The position numbers were made by a program, and so were the translations under genes. Positions 29,953 through 39,700 of a stretch of DNA of 64,000 nt are shown here, piece by piece. Where the stretch lies: assembly GCF_900105245.1 (NCBI RefSeq), contig NZ_FNSZ01000001.1:2294001-2358000 (forward strand), read 5' to 3'. Under the pieces are notes generated by a model. It was not told where the DNA came from. It did not search any database and was given only the letters and a program-made list of their open reading frames with translations. The DNA comes from Streptomyces sp. 1222.5. Its GTDB lineage: Bacteria > Actinomycetota > Actinomycetes > Streptomycetales > Streptomycetaceae. The number at the start of each line of letters is the position of its first letter. Within the stretch, counting starts at the first letter, position 1.

Positions 29953-30888
29953 TCAGAACTCGATGCGCTCGCGGCGGGTGGCGCGCAGCGTGACGACGGA
30001 CAGGACCAGGGTGAGCAGCAGCATGATCACGCCCATGGCGCAGGCGTAGCCGCTCTTGCCGTAGTAGAGGAAGTTGCGCATCATCACCGTCGACATCACG
30101 TCGCTGTGGTGATCGGGGCCGCCGCCGTACGCGCCCATGTTCTGGGTCATGGAGGAGACCAGCACGAACATGTCCATGGCGACGATGCCGAGGTAGACCC
30201 AGGCGGTCTGCACGGTGTCCCACAGCAGCGGCAGGGTGATGCGGAAGAAGGACTGGTTGCGGTTGGCCCCGTCGATCAGGGCGGCCTCGTAGATGTCCCT
30301 CGGGATGGACTGCATGGCGGCGGAGAACAACACCAGGTAGAAGCCGACGCCCTGCCAGACCACGGCCACCATGAGGGCCCACAGCACCAGGTTCGGCTCG
30401 TTCAGCCATTCCACCGGATTGTCGGCGTCCACCAGGCCGACCTTGATCAGCGCGCCGTTGAGCAGACCGCCGCCGTCACTGCGGTACACCGCGTTGAACA
30501 GCACCGCGAGAATCGCCAGCGACAGCACCTGCGGAAAGAAGTAGACGACTTTGTAGACCTTCGACCCGGCCACGCCCTGCACTCCGCCGGCCCGGCTGCG
30601 CCCGCCCGCGTTCAGCATGAAGGCGAAGAACAGGGCGAGCAGAATGGTGATCACCGGGATGAAGACCAGGAACAGGATGTTGTGCCAGATGGCACCCAGG
30701 AAGACGTCGTCCTGGAACAGCGCCTGGTAATTGTCCAGACCCACGAAACTGAAGGTCTGCGACTGCCCCTTCCAGTCCGTCAGCGAATAGCCGAACGTCT
30801 GGATGTACGGCCAGATCACGAAGACCACATAGAGCGCCACGGGGACGAGGAGAAACCCCGCGACGAACCGGTACTGCCCTTTGCGCAT
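29953..30888 (-). CDS. ngcF: carbohydrate ABC transporter permease (NgcF type)
   Basis: A MalF-type permease of 311 residues: first helix FVAGFLLVPVALYVVFVIWPY, further helices, and the EAA loop EAALIDGANRNQSFFRITLPLLWD. ATG start 30888. It pairs with NgcG. A 124-base spacer with a hairpin separates it from the binding-protein gene. No ATPase gene is present anywhere in this operon, which fits use of a shared ATPase such as MsiK. Confidence 0.86.
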   Translation of the reverse strand: MRKGQYRFVAGFLLVPVALYVVFVIWPYIQTFGYSLTDWKGQSQTFSFVGLDNYQALFQDDVFLGAIWHNILFLVFIPVITILLALFFAFMLNAGGRSRAGGVQGVAGSKVYKVVYFFPQVLSLAILAVLFNAVYRSDGGGLLNGALIKVGLVDADNPVEWLNEPNLVLWALMVAVVWQGVGFYLVLFSAAMQSIPRDIYEAALIDGANRNQSFFRITLPLLWDTVQTAWVYLGIVAMDMFVLVSSMTQNMGAYGGGPDHHSDVMSTVMMRNFLYYGKSGYACAMGVIMLLLTLVLSVVTLRATRRERIEF

Positions 30889-30929
30889 CGGCGTCCCTGC
30901 CCTTGATGTGTCCGGTCGCCACCGACACC

Positions 30930-30997
30930 CCGGGGGTGCGGGGAACCGCGCGGCGGGCCCCGTCGGACCCGCGCTGGCGGTCGCACCCGCACCCCGG
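30930..30997 (-). terminator. intercistronic hairpin between ngcE and ngcF
   Basis: CCGGGGGTGCGGG pairs with CCCGCACCCCGG (one bulged base) across a 43-base loop that is itself GC-rich. It starts 15 bases after the ngcE stop, inside the operon, like the hairpin after the xylF-type gene, and probably sets the ratio of binding protein to permeases. Confidence 0.5.
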
Positions 30998-31012
30998 AGG
31001 CGGCCGGTGGAC

Positions 31013-32464
31013 CTAGTCCCGGTGGTTCTTCTTCGACGCAGGGTCCTTCGCCTGCTTGTCCACCGCGGCCTGACAGCGCTTCAGCCATTCCTTCGGCTGG
31101 ATGCGCTTGGCCATGAGCTCGTTGGACGCGGCCTCGATGGCGGTCCCCATCTCGCTGTACCACTCGGTGTACAGGAAGCGGAAGGTGTTGTCGCCGGCCG
31201 CCTTGGACGCCTCGACCGTGGACTGCGTGCCCGGCCGCAGCTTGACGCTCGGGTCCACGCCGTCCTTGAGGATGGTGAGCGAGTTCGCCTCCTTGGCGAA
31301 GAGCGTCGACCACTCCTTGGAGAGCATGCGCCGCATGAACTCCTTCGCCCCCGGCAGGTTGTGCGCCTTCGAGGGGATGATGAAGGGCTCGCCCGAACCG
31401 GCCCGGATCGCCTCGAACGGCAGCTTGCTGCCCGACAGCAGCGGCATCGGCAGGAACTTCATGTCGAAGTCCGACGGGGTCTGCTTCAGCTGCTCGTTCT
31501 CCAGCCAGGAGCCGCAGGTGATGAACGCGGCCTTGTACTGGTTCCAGCGGGTCTGCGACTCGGTGTGCGTCAGGCCGTTCGTCCCGGGCATCAGATAGCC
31601 CTTCTCGACGACCTCGTAGATGGCCTCGACGCCGGCCTGCGCCGCCTCCGAACCCACGAACGCCTTGGGGTCCAGGTTGTCGATCGCCTTCATCGCGTCC
31701 AGACCGCCCTTCTTGGCGATCAGGTCCATGATGGCGACGTTGATGTAGTACGGGTACTTGCCCTGGTGGGCGAGACCGCCGATGCCCTGGGACTTGGCGT
31801 CCTTGCAGATGGCGAGGAAGTCCTCCCAGGTCTTGGGCTCCTCCCAGCCCTTCTCCTTGAAGAGCTTGCCGGAGTACCACAGGCCCCACACCGTGTAGAT
31901 GTAGTTCAGCGCGACGACCTTGCCCTCCTGCATGCCCGGGTCGAGCGTGCCGGGGATCAGGGTGTCGCGGACCTTCTTGGAGGGGTCGTCGACCGACGGG
32001 GAGTCCAGGACCTCGGCGAGGTCCAGCAGCTGCCCGTTCTTGTACAGGACGTCGACCTTGATCTGCTGGGCGCCGGAGTCGTCCACGATGTCCGGCGGGT
32101 TGCCGCCGTTGAAGCGCGGCTGGAGCTTGCCGGTGATCTCCTGCGTGCCGGTGTGGGTGGAGGTGATGCCGAGCTTCTTGCCGAAGTCGGCCTCCCACGC
32201 CTTGGCGTAGTCGTCGCCGTAGCCGCCCTTGAAGACGACGACGTCGAGCTTGCTGCCCTTCTTGGCGCCGAAGGGGTTGTCCTTGGACTTCTCCCCCTTG
32301 GTGTCGCCGCCCCCGTCCGAGTCGCCGTCGCCGCCGCCGCTGGCGCAGGCGGACAGGAGGCTCATCGTCGGAACGCTGATCAGGCCGAGCGCGGCGGACC
32401 GCTTGATCAGATCGCGGCGGCCGACACCCGAGGAACCGGTGTTCCCGTCGGAAGTGGATCCCAT
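31013..32464 (-). CDS. ngcE: N-acetylglucosamine/chitobiose-type ABC substrate-binding lipoprotein (NgcE type)
   Basis: Extracellular solute receptor of 483 residues, start ATG 32464 with GAGGA seven bases upstream (TTG 32470 possible). The N terminus has a twin-arginine pair (GRRDLIKRS, R16-R17), a hydrophobic stretch and a lipobox LSAC with Cys40, so it may be a Tat-exported lipoprotein. A Gly/Asp linker follows. The mature part is a cluster-1 sugar-binding protein: KLDVVVFKGGYGDDYAKAWE, PPDIVDDSG, YTVWGLWYSGKLFKEKGWEEPKTWEDFL. Chitin-derived sugar specificity is inferred from synteny with ngcEFG. A DasR-like site lies about 135 bases upstream. Confidence 0.88.
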   Translation of the reverse strand: MGSTSDGNTGSSGVGRRDLIKRSAALGLISVPTMSLLSACASGGGDGDSDGGGDTKGEKSKDNPFGAKKGSKLDVVVFKGGYGDDYAKAWEADFGKKLGITSTHTGTQEITGKLQPRFNGGNPPDIVDDSGAQQIKVDVLYKNGQLLDLAEVLDSPSVDDPSKKVRDTLIPGTLDPGMQEGKVVALNYIYTVWGLWYSGKLFKEKGWEEPKTWEDFLAICKDAKSQGIGGLAHQGKYPYYINVAIMDLIAKKGGLDAMKAIDNLDPKAFVGSEAAQAGVEAIYEVVEKGYLMPGTNGLTHTESQTRWNQYKAAFITCGSWLENEQLKQTPSDFDMKFLPMPLLSGSKLPFEAIRAGSGEPFIIPSKAHNLPGAKEFMRRMLSKEWSTLFAKEANSLTILKDGVDPSVKLRPGTQSTVEASKAAGDNTFRFLYTEWYSEMGTAIEAASNELMAKRIQPKEWLKRCQAAVDKQAKDPASKKNHRD

Positions 32465-32598
32465 GCTCAAGTCCTCGCCTTCTCCAGGACTCAGGCGGTG
32501 AACCGGATCCTCCCCGGCACCGCTGTCGGGTCAAGCTGGGTGGTACAGGAAGTACTTCATGCGTCTGGTACCGAGCGTGCATCTTGTACCGGGCGCCG

Positions 32599-32614
32599 AC
32601 AGGTATAGTCCACT
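32599..32614. promoter_or_regulatory. DasR-responsive element (dre)-like site
   Basis: ACAGGTATAGTCCACT agrees at 13 of 16 positions with the published dre consensus ACTGGTCTAGACCACT/AGT, by hand alignment. It lies 135 bases upstream of ngcE. DasR is the GntR-family repressor of GlcNAc and chitin uptake genes, so a site here would fit. Confidence 0.55.
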
Positions 32615-32804
32615 TCCGGCCGACGGAGCAAGATCGAATACAGGGTTCGCGGCCGGTCTTTTCCGAGTTGAGACCTCTTGGAAATATGAGCGCCCTGTGG
32701 GCGACCTGGCGGAAAAAGTCGCGACATAAGTCCCTGAATGCCACGCCCAACACCCTTGACATCACCGGTCACTTGGCCACCTACTGGTTCCTGCGAACCG
32801 AATT

Positions 32805-32816
32805 GACAACGTTGTC
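32805..32816. promoter_or_regulatory. LacI-type operator upstream of the first GH92 gene
   Basis: GACAACGTTGTC, a perfect 12-base palindrome with a central CG, 31 bases before the start. The same sequence occurs at 40187-40198 in front of the second GH92 gene. Size and central CpG are typical of LacI-family operators. Confidence 0.7.
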
Positions 32817-32846
32817 CACCGCGGTCGCAGGAGGGGAAATCCGTAG

Positions 32847-35800
32847 ATGCAGCGGAGAACTCGGCACAGATGGGGTCCGGCGGTCGTCCTCACGGCCGCC
32901 TTTGTCATGGCCGTCGGCGGGCAGGGCGCGGCGGTCGCCCTGCCCGCCAAGGCTCCGGTCGCCGACCGGGAGTTCGCATCCTCGTTCGAGGCGGGCGACC
33001 CGGCACCGGACTGGCTGAACACCGTCGACGCCTCGGCGGACGGCGGCAAGCGCGCCTCCGGCGTCGACGGCGGCTACAGCACGGGCATCCCGGGCAATGT
33101 GAGCGACCATGTCACCGAGGTCCGGGCGAGCGGCGAGAACACCGGCGCGGGTGAGGTGGCGGAGAACCTCGTCGACGGCGAACCCGGCACCAAGTGGCTG
33201 GCCTTCGAGCCGACCGGCTGGGTGGAGTTCGACCTCGACAAGCCCGTCAAGCTGGTGACGTACGCGCTCACCTCGGCCAACGACTTCGACGGGCGCGACC
33301 CGAAGGACTGGACCCTGCTGGGCTCCACCGACGGCAAGGACTGGAAGACCGTCGACACCCGCTCGGGCGAGAACTTCTCCGAGCGGTTCCAGACGAAGTC
33401 GTACGACCTGGCCGAGCCGGCCGAGTACCAGCACTTCCGGCTGGAGGTGACGAAGAACAACGGCGCGTCGGACATCCTGCAACTCGCCGACGTGCAGTTC
33501 TCCACCGGCGGTACGGGCGGGCCGGTGCCGCAGGACATGCTGACGCTCGTCGACAAGGGCCCGAACGGCTCCCCGACGGCCAAGGCGCGGGCCGGTTTCA
33601 CCGGGAAGCGCGCCCTGCGCTACGCCGGCCGGCACACGGCGGGCGGCCGGGCGTACTCGTACAACAAGATCTTCGACGTGAACGTGCGGGTCGGGCGCGA
33701 CACCCGGCTGTCGTACCGCGTCTTCCCGTCGATGGCCGACGGCGACCGCGACTACGACGCCACGAACGTCTCCGTCGACCTGGTCTTCACCGACGGCACC
33801 TCGCTCAGCGGGCTGGGTGCGCAGGACGAGCACGGCTTCCCGCTGACACCGCGCGGGCAGGGCGCGTCCAAGACGCTGTACGTCAACCAGTGGAACGACG
33901 TGGCCTCCCGGATCGGCTCGGTCGCGGCCGGCAGGACGGTCGACCGGATCCTGGTGGCGTACGACTCCCCTGACGGCCCGGCGAAGTTCCGCGGCTGGGT
34001 GGACGACATCTCCCTGAAGGAGGCCGCCCCCGAGAAGCCGAAGGCACACCTGGCGGACTACGCGCTGACCACCCGGGGCACCAACTCCAGCGGCAGCTTC
34101 TCACGCGGCAACAACTTCCCCGCCACCGCGCTCCCGCACGGCTTCAACTTCTGGACCCCGGTGACCAACGCGTCGTCGCTGAGCTGGCTGTACGAGTACG
34201 CGCGGGCGAACAACGACGACAATCTGCCCACCGTGCAGGCGTTCAGCGCGAGCCACGAGCCGAGCCCGTGGATGGGTGACCGGCAGACCTTCCAGCTGAT
34301 GCCGTCGGTGGCGTCCGGCACCCCGGACACCGGCCGCGAGGCGCGAGAGCTGCCCTTCCGGCACGAGAACGAGACCGCACGCCCGTACTACTACGGGGTC
34401 CGGTTCGAGAACGGCCTCAAGGCGGAGATGACGCCGACCGACCACGCGGCCGTGCTGCGCTTCACGTATCCGGGCGACGACGCGAGCGTGGTGTTCGACA
34501 ACGTCACCGAGCAGGCGGGCCTCACGCTCGACAAGGAGAGCGGGACCGTCACCGGCTACTCGGACGTGAAGTCGGGCCTGTCGACGGGCGCGACCCGGCT
34601 GTTCGTGTACGGCCGGTTCGACAAGCCGGTCACGGACGGCACGTCGAGCGGGGTGAAGGGCTGGATGCGCTTCGACGCGGGCGCCGACCGCACGGTCACC
34701 CTGCGCCTGGCGACCTCGCTCATCAGCGTCGACCAGGCGAAGGACAACCTGCGCCAGGAGGTCGGCGGAGCCTCGTTCGACACCGTGAAGGGCCGTGCCC
34801 TGCGCGCCTGGGACAAGCTGCTCGGCAAGGTCGAGGTGGAGGGCGCCACCACCGACCAGCTGACCACGCTGTACTCCGGCCTCTACCGGCTCTACCTGTA
34901 CCCGAACTCCGGCTTCGAGAAGGTCGACGGCGAGAACCGGTACGCCTCCCCCTTCTCGGCGATGCCGAACCCGGACACCCCGACGCACACCGGCGCGAAG
35001 ATCGTCGACGGCAAGGTGTACGTCAACAACGGGTTCTGGGACACCTACCGGACCACGTGGCCGGCCTACTCGTTCCTGACGCCGTCCCAGGCCGGTGAGA
35101 TGGTCGACGGGTTCGTGCAGCAGTACAAGGACGGTGGCTGGACCTCCCGGTGGTCCTCCCCCGGCTACGCCGACCTGATGACCGGCACCTCCTCGGACGT
35201 GGCGTTCGCCGACGCCTACGTCAAGGGCGTGAAGTTCGACGCGAAGGCGGCGTACGACGCGGCCGTGAAGAACGCGACCGTGGTCCCGCCGATGTCGGGC
35301 GTGGGCCGCAAGGGCATGACCACCTCGCCCTTCCTCGGCTACACCAGCACCGACACCCACGAGGGCCTGTCGTGGGCGATGGAGGGCTACGTCAACGACT
35401 ACGGCATCGCCCGGATGGGCCAGGAGCTCTACCGCAAGACGGGCGAGAAGCGCTACCAGGAGGAGTCGGAGTACTTCCTCAACCGGGCCCGGGACTACGT
35501 GAAGCTGTTCGACTCCAAGGCCGGCTTCTTCCAGGGGCGCGACGCCAAGGGCGGCTGGCGCGTGGACTCCGCGAAGTACGACCCGCGCGTGTGGGGCTAC
35601 GACTACACGGAGACCAACGGCTGGGGCTACGCCTTCACCGCCCCGCAGGACAGCCGTGGCCTGGCCAACCTGTACGGCGGCCGGCAGGCCCTCGGGGACA
35701 AGCTCGACGAGTACTTCTCGACACCGGAGACGGCGTCCCCGGACTACGTCGGCTCCTACGGCGGTGTGATCCACGAGATGACCGAGGCGCGGGACGTCCG

Positions 35801-36644
35801 GATGGGCATGTACGGCCACTCCAACCAGGTCGCCCACCACGTCATCTACATGTACGACGCGGCCGGCGAGCCCTGGAAGACGCAGGCGAACGTGCGCGAG
35901 GCGCTGTCCCGGCTCTACACCGGCAGCGAGATCGGGCAGGGCTACCACGGCGACGAGGACAACGGCGAGCAGTCGGGCTGGTACCTGTTCTCCGCGCTCG
36001 GCTTCTACCCGCTGGTCATGGGCAGTGGTGAGTACTCCATCGGCTCCCCGCTGTTCAAGAAGGTCACCGTGCACCTGGAGAACGGCCGGGACCTGGTGGT
36101 CAAGGCGCCGAAGAACAGCGCGAAGAACGTGTACGTCCAGGGCGTGACGTTCGACGGCCGTCCCTGGAAGTCCACCTCGCTCCCCCACTCCATGCTGTCC
36201 AAGGGCGGCGTGCTGGAGTTCCGCATGGGGGCCGAGCCGTCGACCTGGGGCACCGGCAAGGACGCGGCGCCGGTCTCCGTCACCCGGGACGACAAGGTGC
36301 CGGCCCCGCGCGCGGACGTCCTCAAGGGTGACGGCGCCCTGTTCGACGACACCTCGGCGACGAACGCGACGGTCACCTCGGTGGATCTGCCGGCCGGCGG
36401 TGCGGTGAAGCCGGTGCAGTACACGCTGACCTCGGCGGACCACGCCAAGGCGCCGACCGGCTGGACCCTTCAGGGCTCCACGGACGGCACGGACTGGAAG
36501 ACCCTGGACCACCGCTCCGGCGAGACGTTCACGTGGGACCGCCAGACACGTGCCTTCACCGTCGCGGCGCCCGGCACCTGCACGAAGTACCGGCTGGTCC
36601 TGGACGGCGAGTCGACGCTGGCGGAGGTGGAGCTGCTGGCCTGA
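32847..36644 (+). CDS. secreted GH92 alpha-mannosidase with terminal discoidin-like domains
   Basis: A 1,265-residue secreted enzyme. Signal peptide at about residues 1-32 (ending AAVALPAKA). Residues about 75-215 form an F5/8 type C (discoidin) sugar-binding domain (WTLLGSTDGKDWKTVDTRSGE). The GH92 N-terminal domain starts near residue 400 (GNNFPATALPHGFNFWTPVT) and the (alpha/alpha)6 catalytic domain follows (NNGFWDTYRTTWPAYSFLTP near 730). The catalytic-base region reads GDEDNGEQSGWYLFSALGFYP near 1031, an unusual variant. A second, shorter discoidin-like stretch ends the protein. GH92 enzymes are Ca-dependent exo-alpha-mannosidases. A LacI-type operator lies just upstream. Confidence 0.92.
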   Translation: MQRRTRHRWGPAVVLTAAFVMAVGGQGAAVALPAKAPVADREFASSFEAGDPAPDWLNTVDASADGGKRASGVDGGYSTGIPGNVSDHVTEVRASGENTGAGEVAENLVDGEPGTKWLAFEPTGWVEFDLDKPVKLVTYALTSANDFDGRDPKDWTLLGSTDGKDWKTVDTRSGENFSERFQTKSYDLAEPAEYQHFRLEVTKNNGASDILQLADVQFSTGGTGGPVPQDMLTLVDKGPNGSPTAKARAGFTGKRALRYAGRHTAGGRAYSYNKIFDVNVRVGRDTRLSYRVFPSMADGDRDYDATNVSVDLVFTDGTSLSGLGAQDEHGFPLTPRGQGASKTLYVNQWNDVASRIGSVAAGRTVDRILVAYDSPDGPAKFRGWVDDISLKEAAPEKPKAHLADYALTTRGTNSSGSFSRGNNFPATALPHGFNFWTPVTNASSLSWLYEYARANNDDNLPTVQAFSASHEPSPWMGDRQTFQLMPSVASGTPDTGREARELPFRHENETARPYYYGVRFENGLKAEMTPTDHAAVLRFTYPGDDASVVFDNVTEQAGLTLDKESGTVTGYSDVKSGLSTGATRLFVYGRFDKPVTDGTSSGVKGWMRFDAGADRTVTLRLATSLISVDQAKDNLRQEVGGASFDTVKGRALRAWDKLLGKVEVEGATTDQLTTLYSGLYRLYLYPNSGFEKVDGENRYASPFSAMPNPDTPTHTGAKIVDGKVYVNNGFWDTYRTTWPAYSFLTPSQAGEMVDGFVQQYKDGGWTSRWSSPGYADLMTGTSSDVAFADAYVKGVKFDAKAAYDAAVKNATVVPPMSGVGRKGMTTSPFLGYTSTDTHEGLSWAMEGYVNDYGIARMGQELYRKTGEKRYQEESEYFLNRARDYVKLFDSKAGFFQGRDAKGGWRVDSAKYDPRVWGYDYTETNGWGYAFTAPQDSRGLANLYGGRQALGDKLDEYFSTPETASPDYVGSYGGVIHEMTEARDVRMGMYGHSNQVAHHVIYMYDAAGEPWKTQANVREALSRLYTGSEIGQGYHGDEDNGEQSGWYLFSALGFYPLVMGSGEYSIGSPLFKKVTVHLENGRDLVVKAPKNSAKNVYVQGVTFDGRPWKSTSLPHSMLSKGGVLEFRMGAEPSTWGTGKDAAPVSVTRDDKVPAPRADVLKGDGALFDDTSATNATVTSVDLPAGGAVKPVQYTLTSADHAKAPTGWTLQGSTDGTDWKTLDHRSGETFTWDRQTRAFTVAAPGTCTKYRLVLDGESTLAEVELLA

Positions 36645-36668
36645 CGCGGACGCGCGCGAACGGAGAAG

Positions 36669-36696
36669 GGGGGCGGACCCGGTCGGGTCCGCCCCC
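36669..36696. terminator. terminator between the two convergent GH92 genes
   Basis: GGGGGCGGACCC / GGGTCCGCCCCC (12 bp, 4-base loop) followed by TT, between the stops at 36644 and 36724. Confidence 0.8.
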
Positions 36697-36723
36697 TTGC
36701 CGTGCCCGCCGCCGTGCGGGTGA

Positions 36724-39700
36724 TCAGCCGGTGGCGAGGGTGAACACGTGCAGGTCCGTGTTCTCCGGGAGCCGGACGCTCCTGATGGTCCGGCCGTCCG
36801 GTGCGGTGAAGGGCTTGGTGGCGAAGACGTACGTCGCCACCGGGTCCTTGTCGGCGCCGGCGACGTTGCGGTACGCCGCCTTGGCGACGACCTCGTTGCC
36901 GTACTGGACGGTGCCGCCCCCGCCGCCGACGGTCCAGTCGGTGAAGGACAGGTCGACGGTGCCGGTCGTGCCGTCGTCGTAGGTGACGGTCGCCTCGGCC
37001 CGCTGGTTGCCGTTGACCGCGCTGCCGATGAAGGACAACGACGTCGCCGCCCCGGTCGGTTCGACGGTCTGGCCGGCCGCCGAGGCGTTGTCGGGGCGGC
37101 CGGCGGGCGAGTCGGGCCAGGTGAAGCCGAGACCGCCGGCCGTACCCTTGCCGCCGGGGGTCAGGCCGGCCGCGGCGAGGGCCTGGCGGGAGTAGCTCCA
37201 GCCGCCGCCGTCGTAGTCGGCCTCGTCGTGATCGCCCCGGTCGTCGGAGACACCGGTGTTGTCGTAGGCGGCCAGGAGGGTGCCGGGGGCGGCCACGGTG
37301 AGCGAGACGGGCTGCCGGTACGAGGTGTCGCCCGAGGTCACCGTGACCTCGACGTCGGCGAAGCCCTGCTCGGCGGCCTTCGCTGCGGTGAGCGTGATCT
37401 CCTGGGCGCCGTCGGTCACCGTGCCCTCGGCGGGCACGGCCGTGACGCCGGCCGGGGTCTCGACGTGGAAGCGCACGTCGGGACCGGTGCCGCCGTTCAG
37501 CGACTGGGCACGGATGCCGATCTTCGTGCTGTCGCCGGGCGCGAGGGTGGCGGCGGTGGGCCCGACGCCGATCTGGTACGGCTGCTCGCCCTCACGGAAG
37601 GACGGCGGCGGGCTGCCCGCGCCCCAGGCACGGTTCGGGGAGGCGGACAGGGTGTAGTCGAGGCGGCCGCCGTCCCGGACGAAGGACGCGGGCAGCCAGG
37701 GCCGGTCGCTGCTCCGGCCGTCGACCTTCAGGGACTGGACGTAGGGGGCGCCGGCCGCCGCGCCCGCGGCCCTGACGGAGATGTCGTTGCCCTCGGGCCG
37801 ATGGATCTCCACCCGCTCGAACAGGGGTGAGGCCAGGACCAGTTCGGCCCGGGAGGGGACCTGCGGGTACATGCCGAGCGCGGAGAAGACGTACCAGGCG
37901 GACATGGCGCCGAGGTCGTCGTTGCCGGGGATGCCGCCGGGCTGGGTGGACCACAGCTGCCGCATCGCCGCGCGGACGGTCTCCTGCGTCTTGTACGGGG
38001 CGCCCGCGTAGTCGTACAGGTAGGGCACGTTGATCGACGGCTCGTTGTCCAGCTCGGACTTGCTGCCGCCGTTGCCGGTGAAGGCCCAGCCGCCCTTGTC
38101 GTCGTGGAAGAAGTCGTCCAGCCGCGCGAGCGCCCTGTCCCTGCCGCCGAGCGCGGCGAACAGACCGGCCGGGTCGTGCGGGACCATCCAGGTGTACTGG
38201 GCGGCCGAGCCCTCGACGAAGCCGTTGCCGGTGTCGGGGGTGAATCCGGTGACCCAGCTGCCGTCGGCCTTGCGGTTGGCCACGTAACCGCCGCTCGGAG
38301 CGGCCGCGATGTTGAAGTTGTTCTGCCACCACTGGGCGCGGCGGGCGAAGGCGGCCCGGGTGTCCTTCTCCCCCGCGGCCGCCGCGAGCCGGGAGAGCGA
38401 GAAGTCCGCGGTCGACATCTCGAGGGTCTCGGCGGCGCCGCCCCAGGCGTTGGACACGCTCGGCATGTAGTGCAGGTCGAGGTACTTGTCGAGCGAGGGG
38501 CGCTGCCCCACGGAGAGCACCGGCTTGCCGGCCGCCGACAGGTCCTGCTCCGTCGGTACGGTCGCGGCCCGCACCAGGGAGTGCAGGGCACCCTCGAGAT
38601 CGAAGTCGGTGCCGCCGAAGGCGTGGATGCCGGCCAGGGCGGTCGCCGAGGGGTCGCCGTTCATGACGTGGGTGCCGCTCGCGCCGTGCAGCCAGCGGTC
38701 CCAGACCCCGCCGTTCTGCCGGGCGAGCTCGTACAGCGACTGGGCGATGTCGGAGCCGGTGCGCGGGTCGAGCAGGGTGAGGAGCTGCACCTGGTCGCGG
38801 TAGACGTCCCAGCCGGAGAAGGTGCCGTACTGGGCGCGGTGGCCGCGGCCCACCTGGTGCTCCTCGCCGTCGCCGCCCCGGTAGCGGCCGTCGGCGTCGC
38901 TGATGACGTTCGGGTGCAGCAGCGCGTGGTACAGCGCGGTGTAGAAGGTGGTGCGCTCGGCGTCCGTGCCGCCGCCGACCCGGACGGCGCCGAGCCGCTC
39001 GCGCCAGGCGCGGCGGGCCGCCTCCCGGACGGCGTCGAAGGAGCGGTGCGGCGGGTTCTCGGCGGCGAGGTTCGCCTCGGCGGCGGCCCGGCTGACGTAG
39101 GAGATGCCGACCTTGACGTTCACCGGTCCGTCGCCGGGTGCGAATTCGACGTAGCCGCCGGCTCCCTTGCCCGCGACGGGCCGCCCGCCCTGGGAGAAGC
39201 CGCCCGTGCCGCCGGACGCCCGGGTGCCGCCGGGGTCGAGCCGGCCGTCCTGCCAGGTGCCGGTGGCCTTGAAGGCGCGGTCGAAGCGGGCGGTGAAGTG
39301 CAGCGTGTAGTAGGAGCGGCGGCCCTCGGGGTCGAGGTAGCCACAGAAGTTCCCGGAGGTGACGGAGCCGGAGATGGTCCGGGTGCCGGGGTCGATGGTG
39401 ACCGTCGAGTCCTCGGAGCCCACCTCGGAGTTCGCGGTGCGCACCAGCAGCGAGGCGGGTCTGCCCGAAGGGTAGGTGAACCGGGCCGAGCCGGTGCGCG
39501 CGGTGGCGGTGAGGTCGGCGGTGACGCCGGAGGCCAGGCCCACCTTGTAGTGGCCGGGTTCGGCGGTCTCGTCGGCGTGGGTGAAGTCGGAGGCGTAGAC
39601 GGCGTCCTTGGTGTCGCTCGCCGGGGAGGTGGTGACCTCGCCGGCGTACGGGAAGATGGGGATGTCGCCGCTGCCGCCCGCGCACCCGGTGCCGGACATG

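Larger units (their letters stand above)
32465..32846. other. divergent promoter region between ngcE and the first GH92 gene
   Basis: A 382-base gap between divergent starts. It holds the DasR-like site (32599-32614) and the LacI-type palindrome (32805-32816). Around 32540-32595 the hexamer TGGTAC or its close variants recur three times (TGGTACAGG, TGGTACCGA, TTGTACCGG). No gene is seen. Confidence 0.5.
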
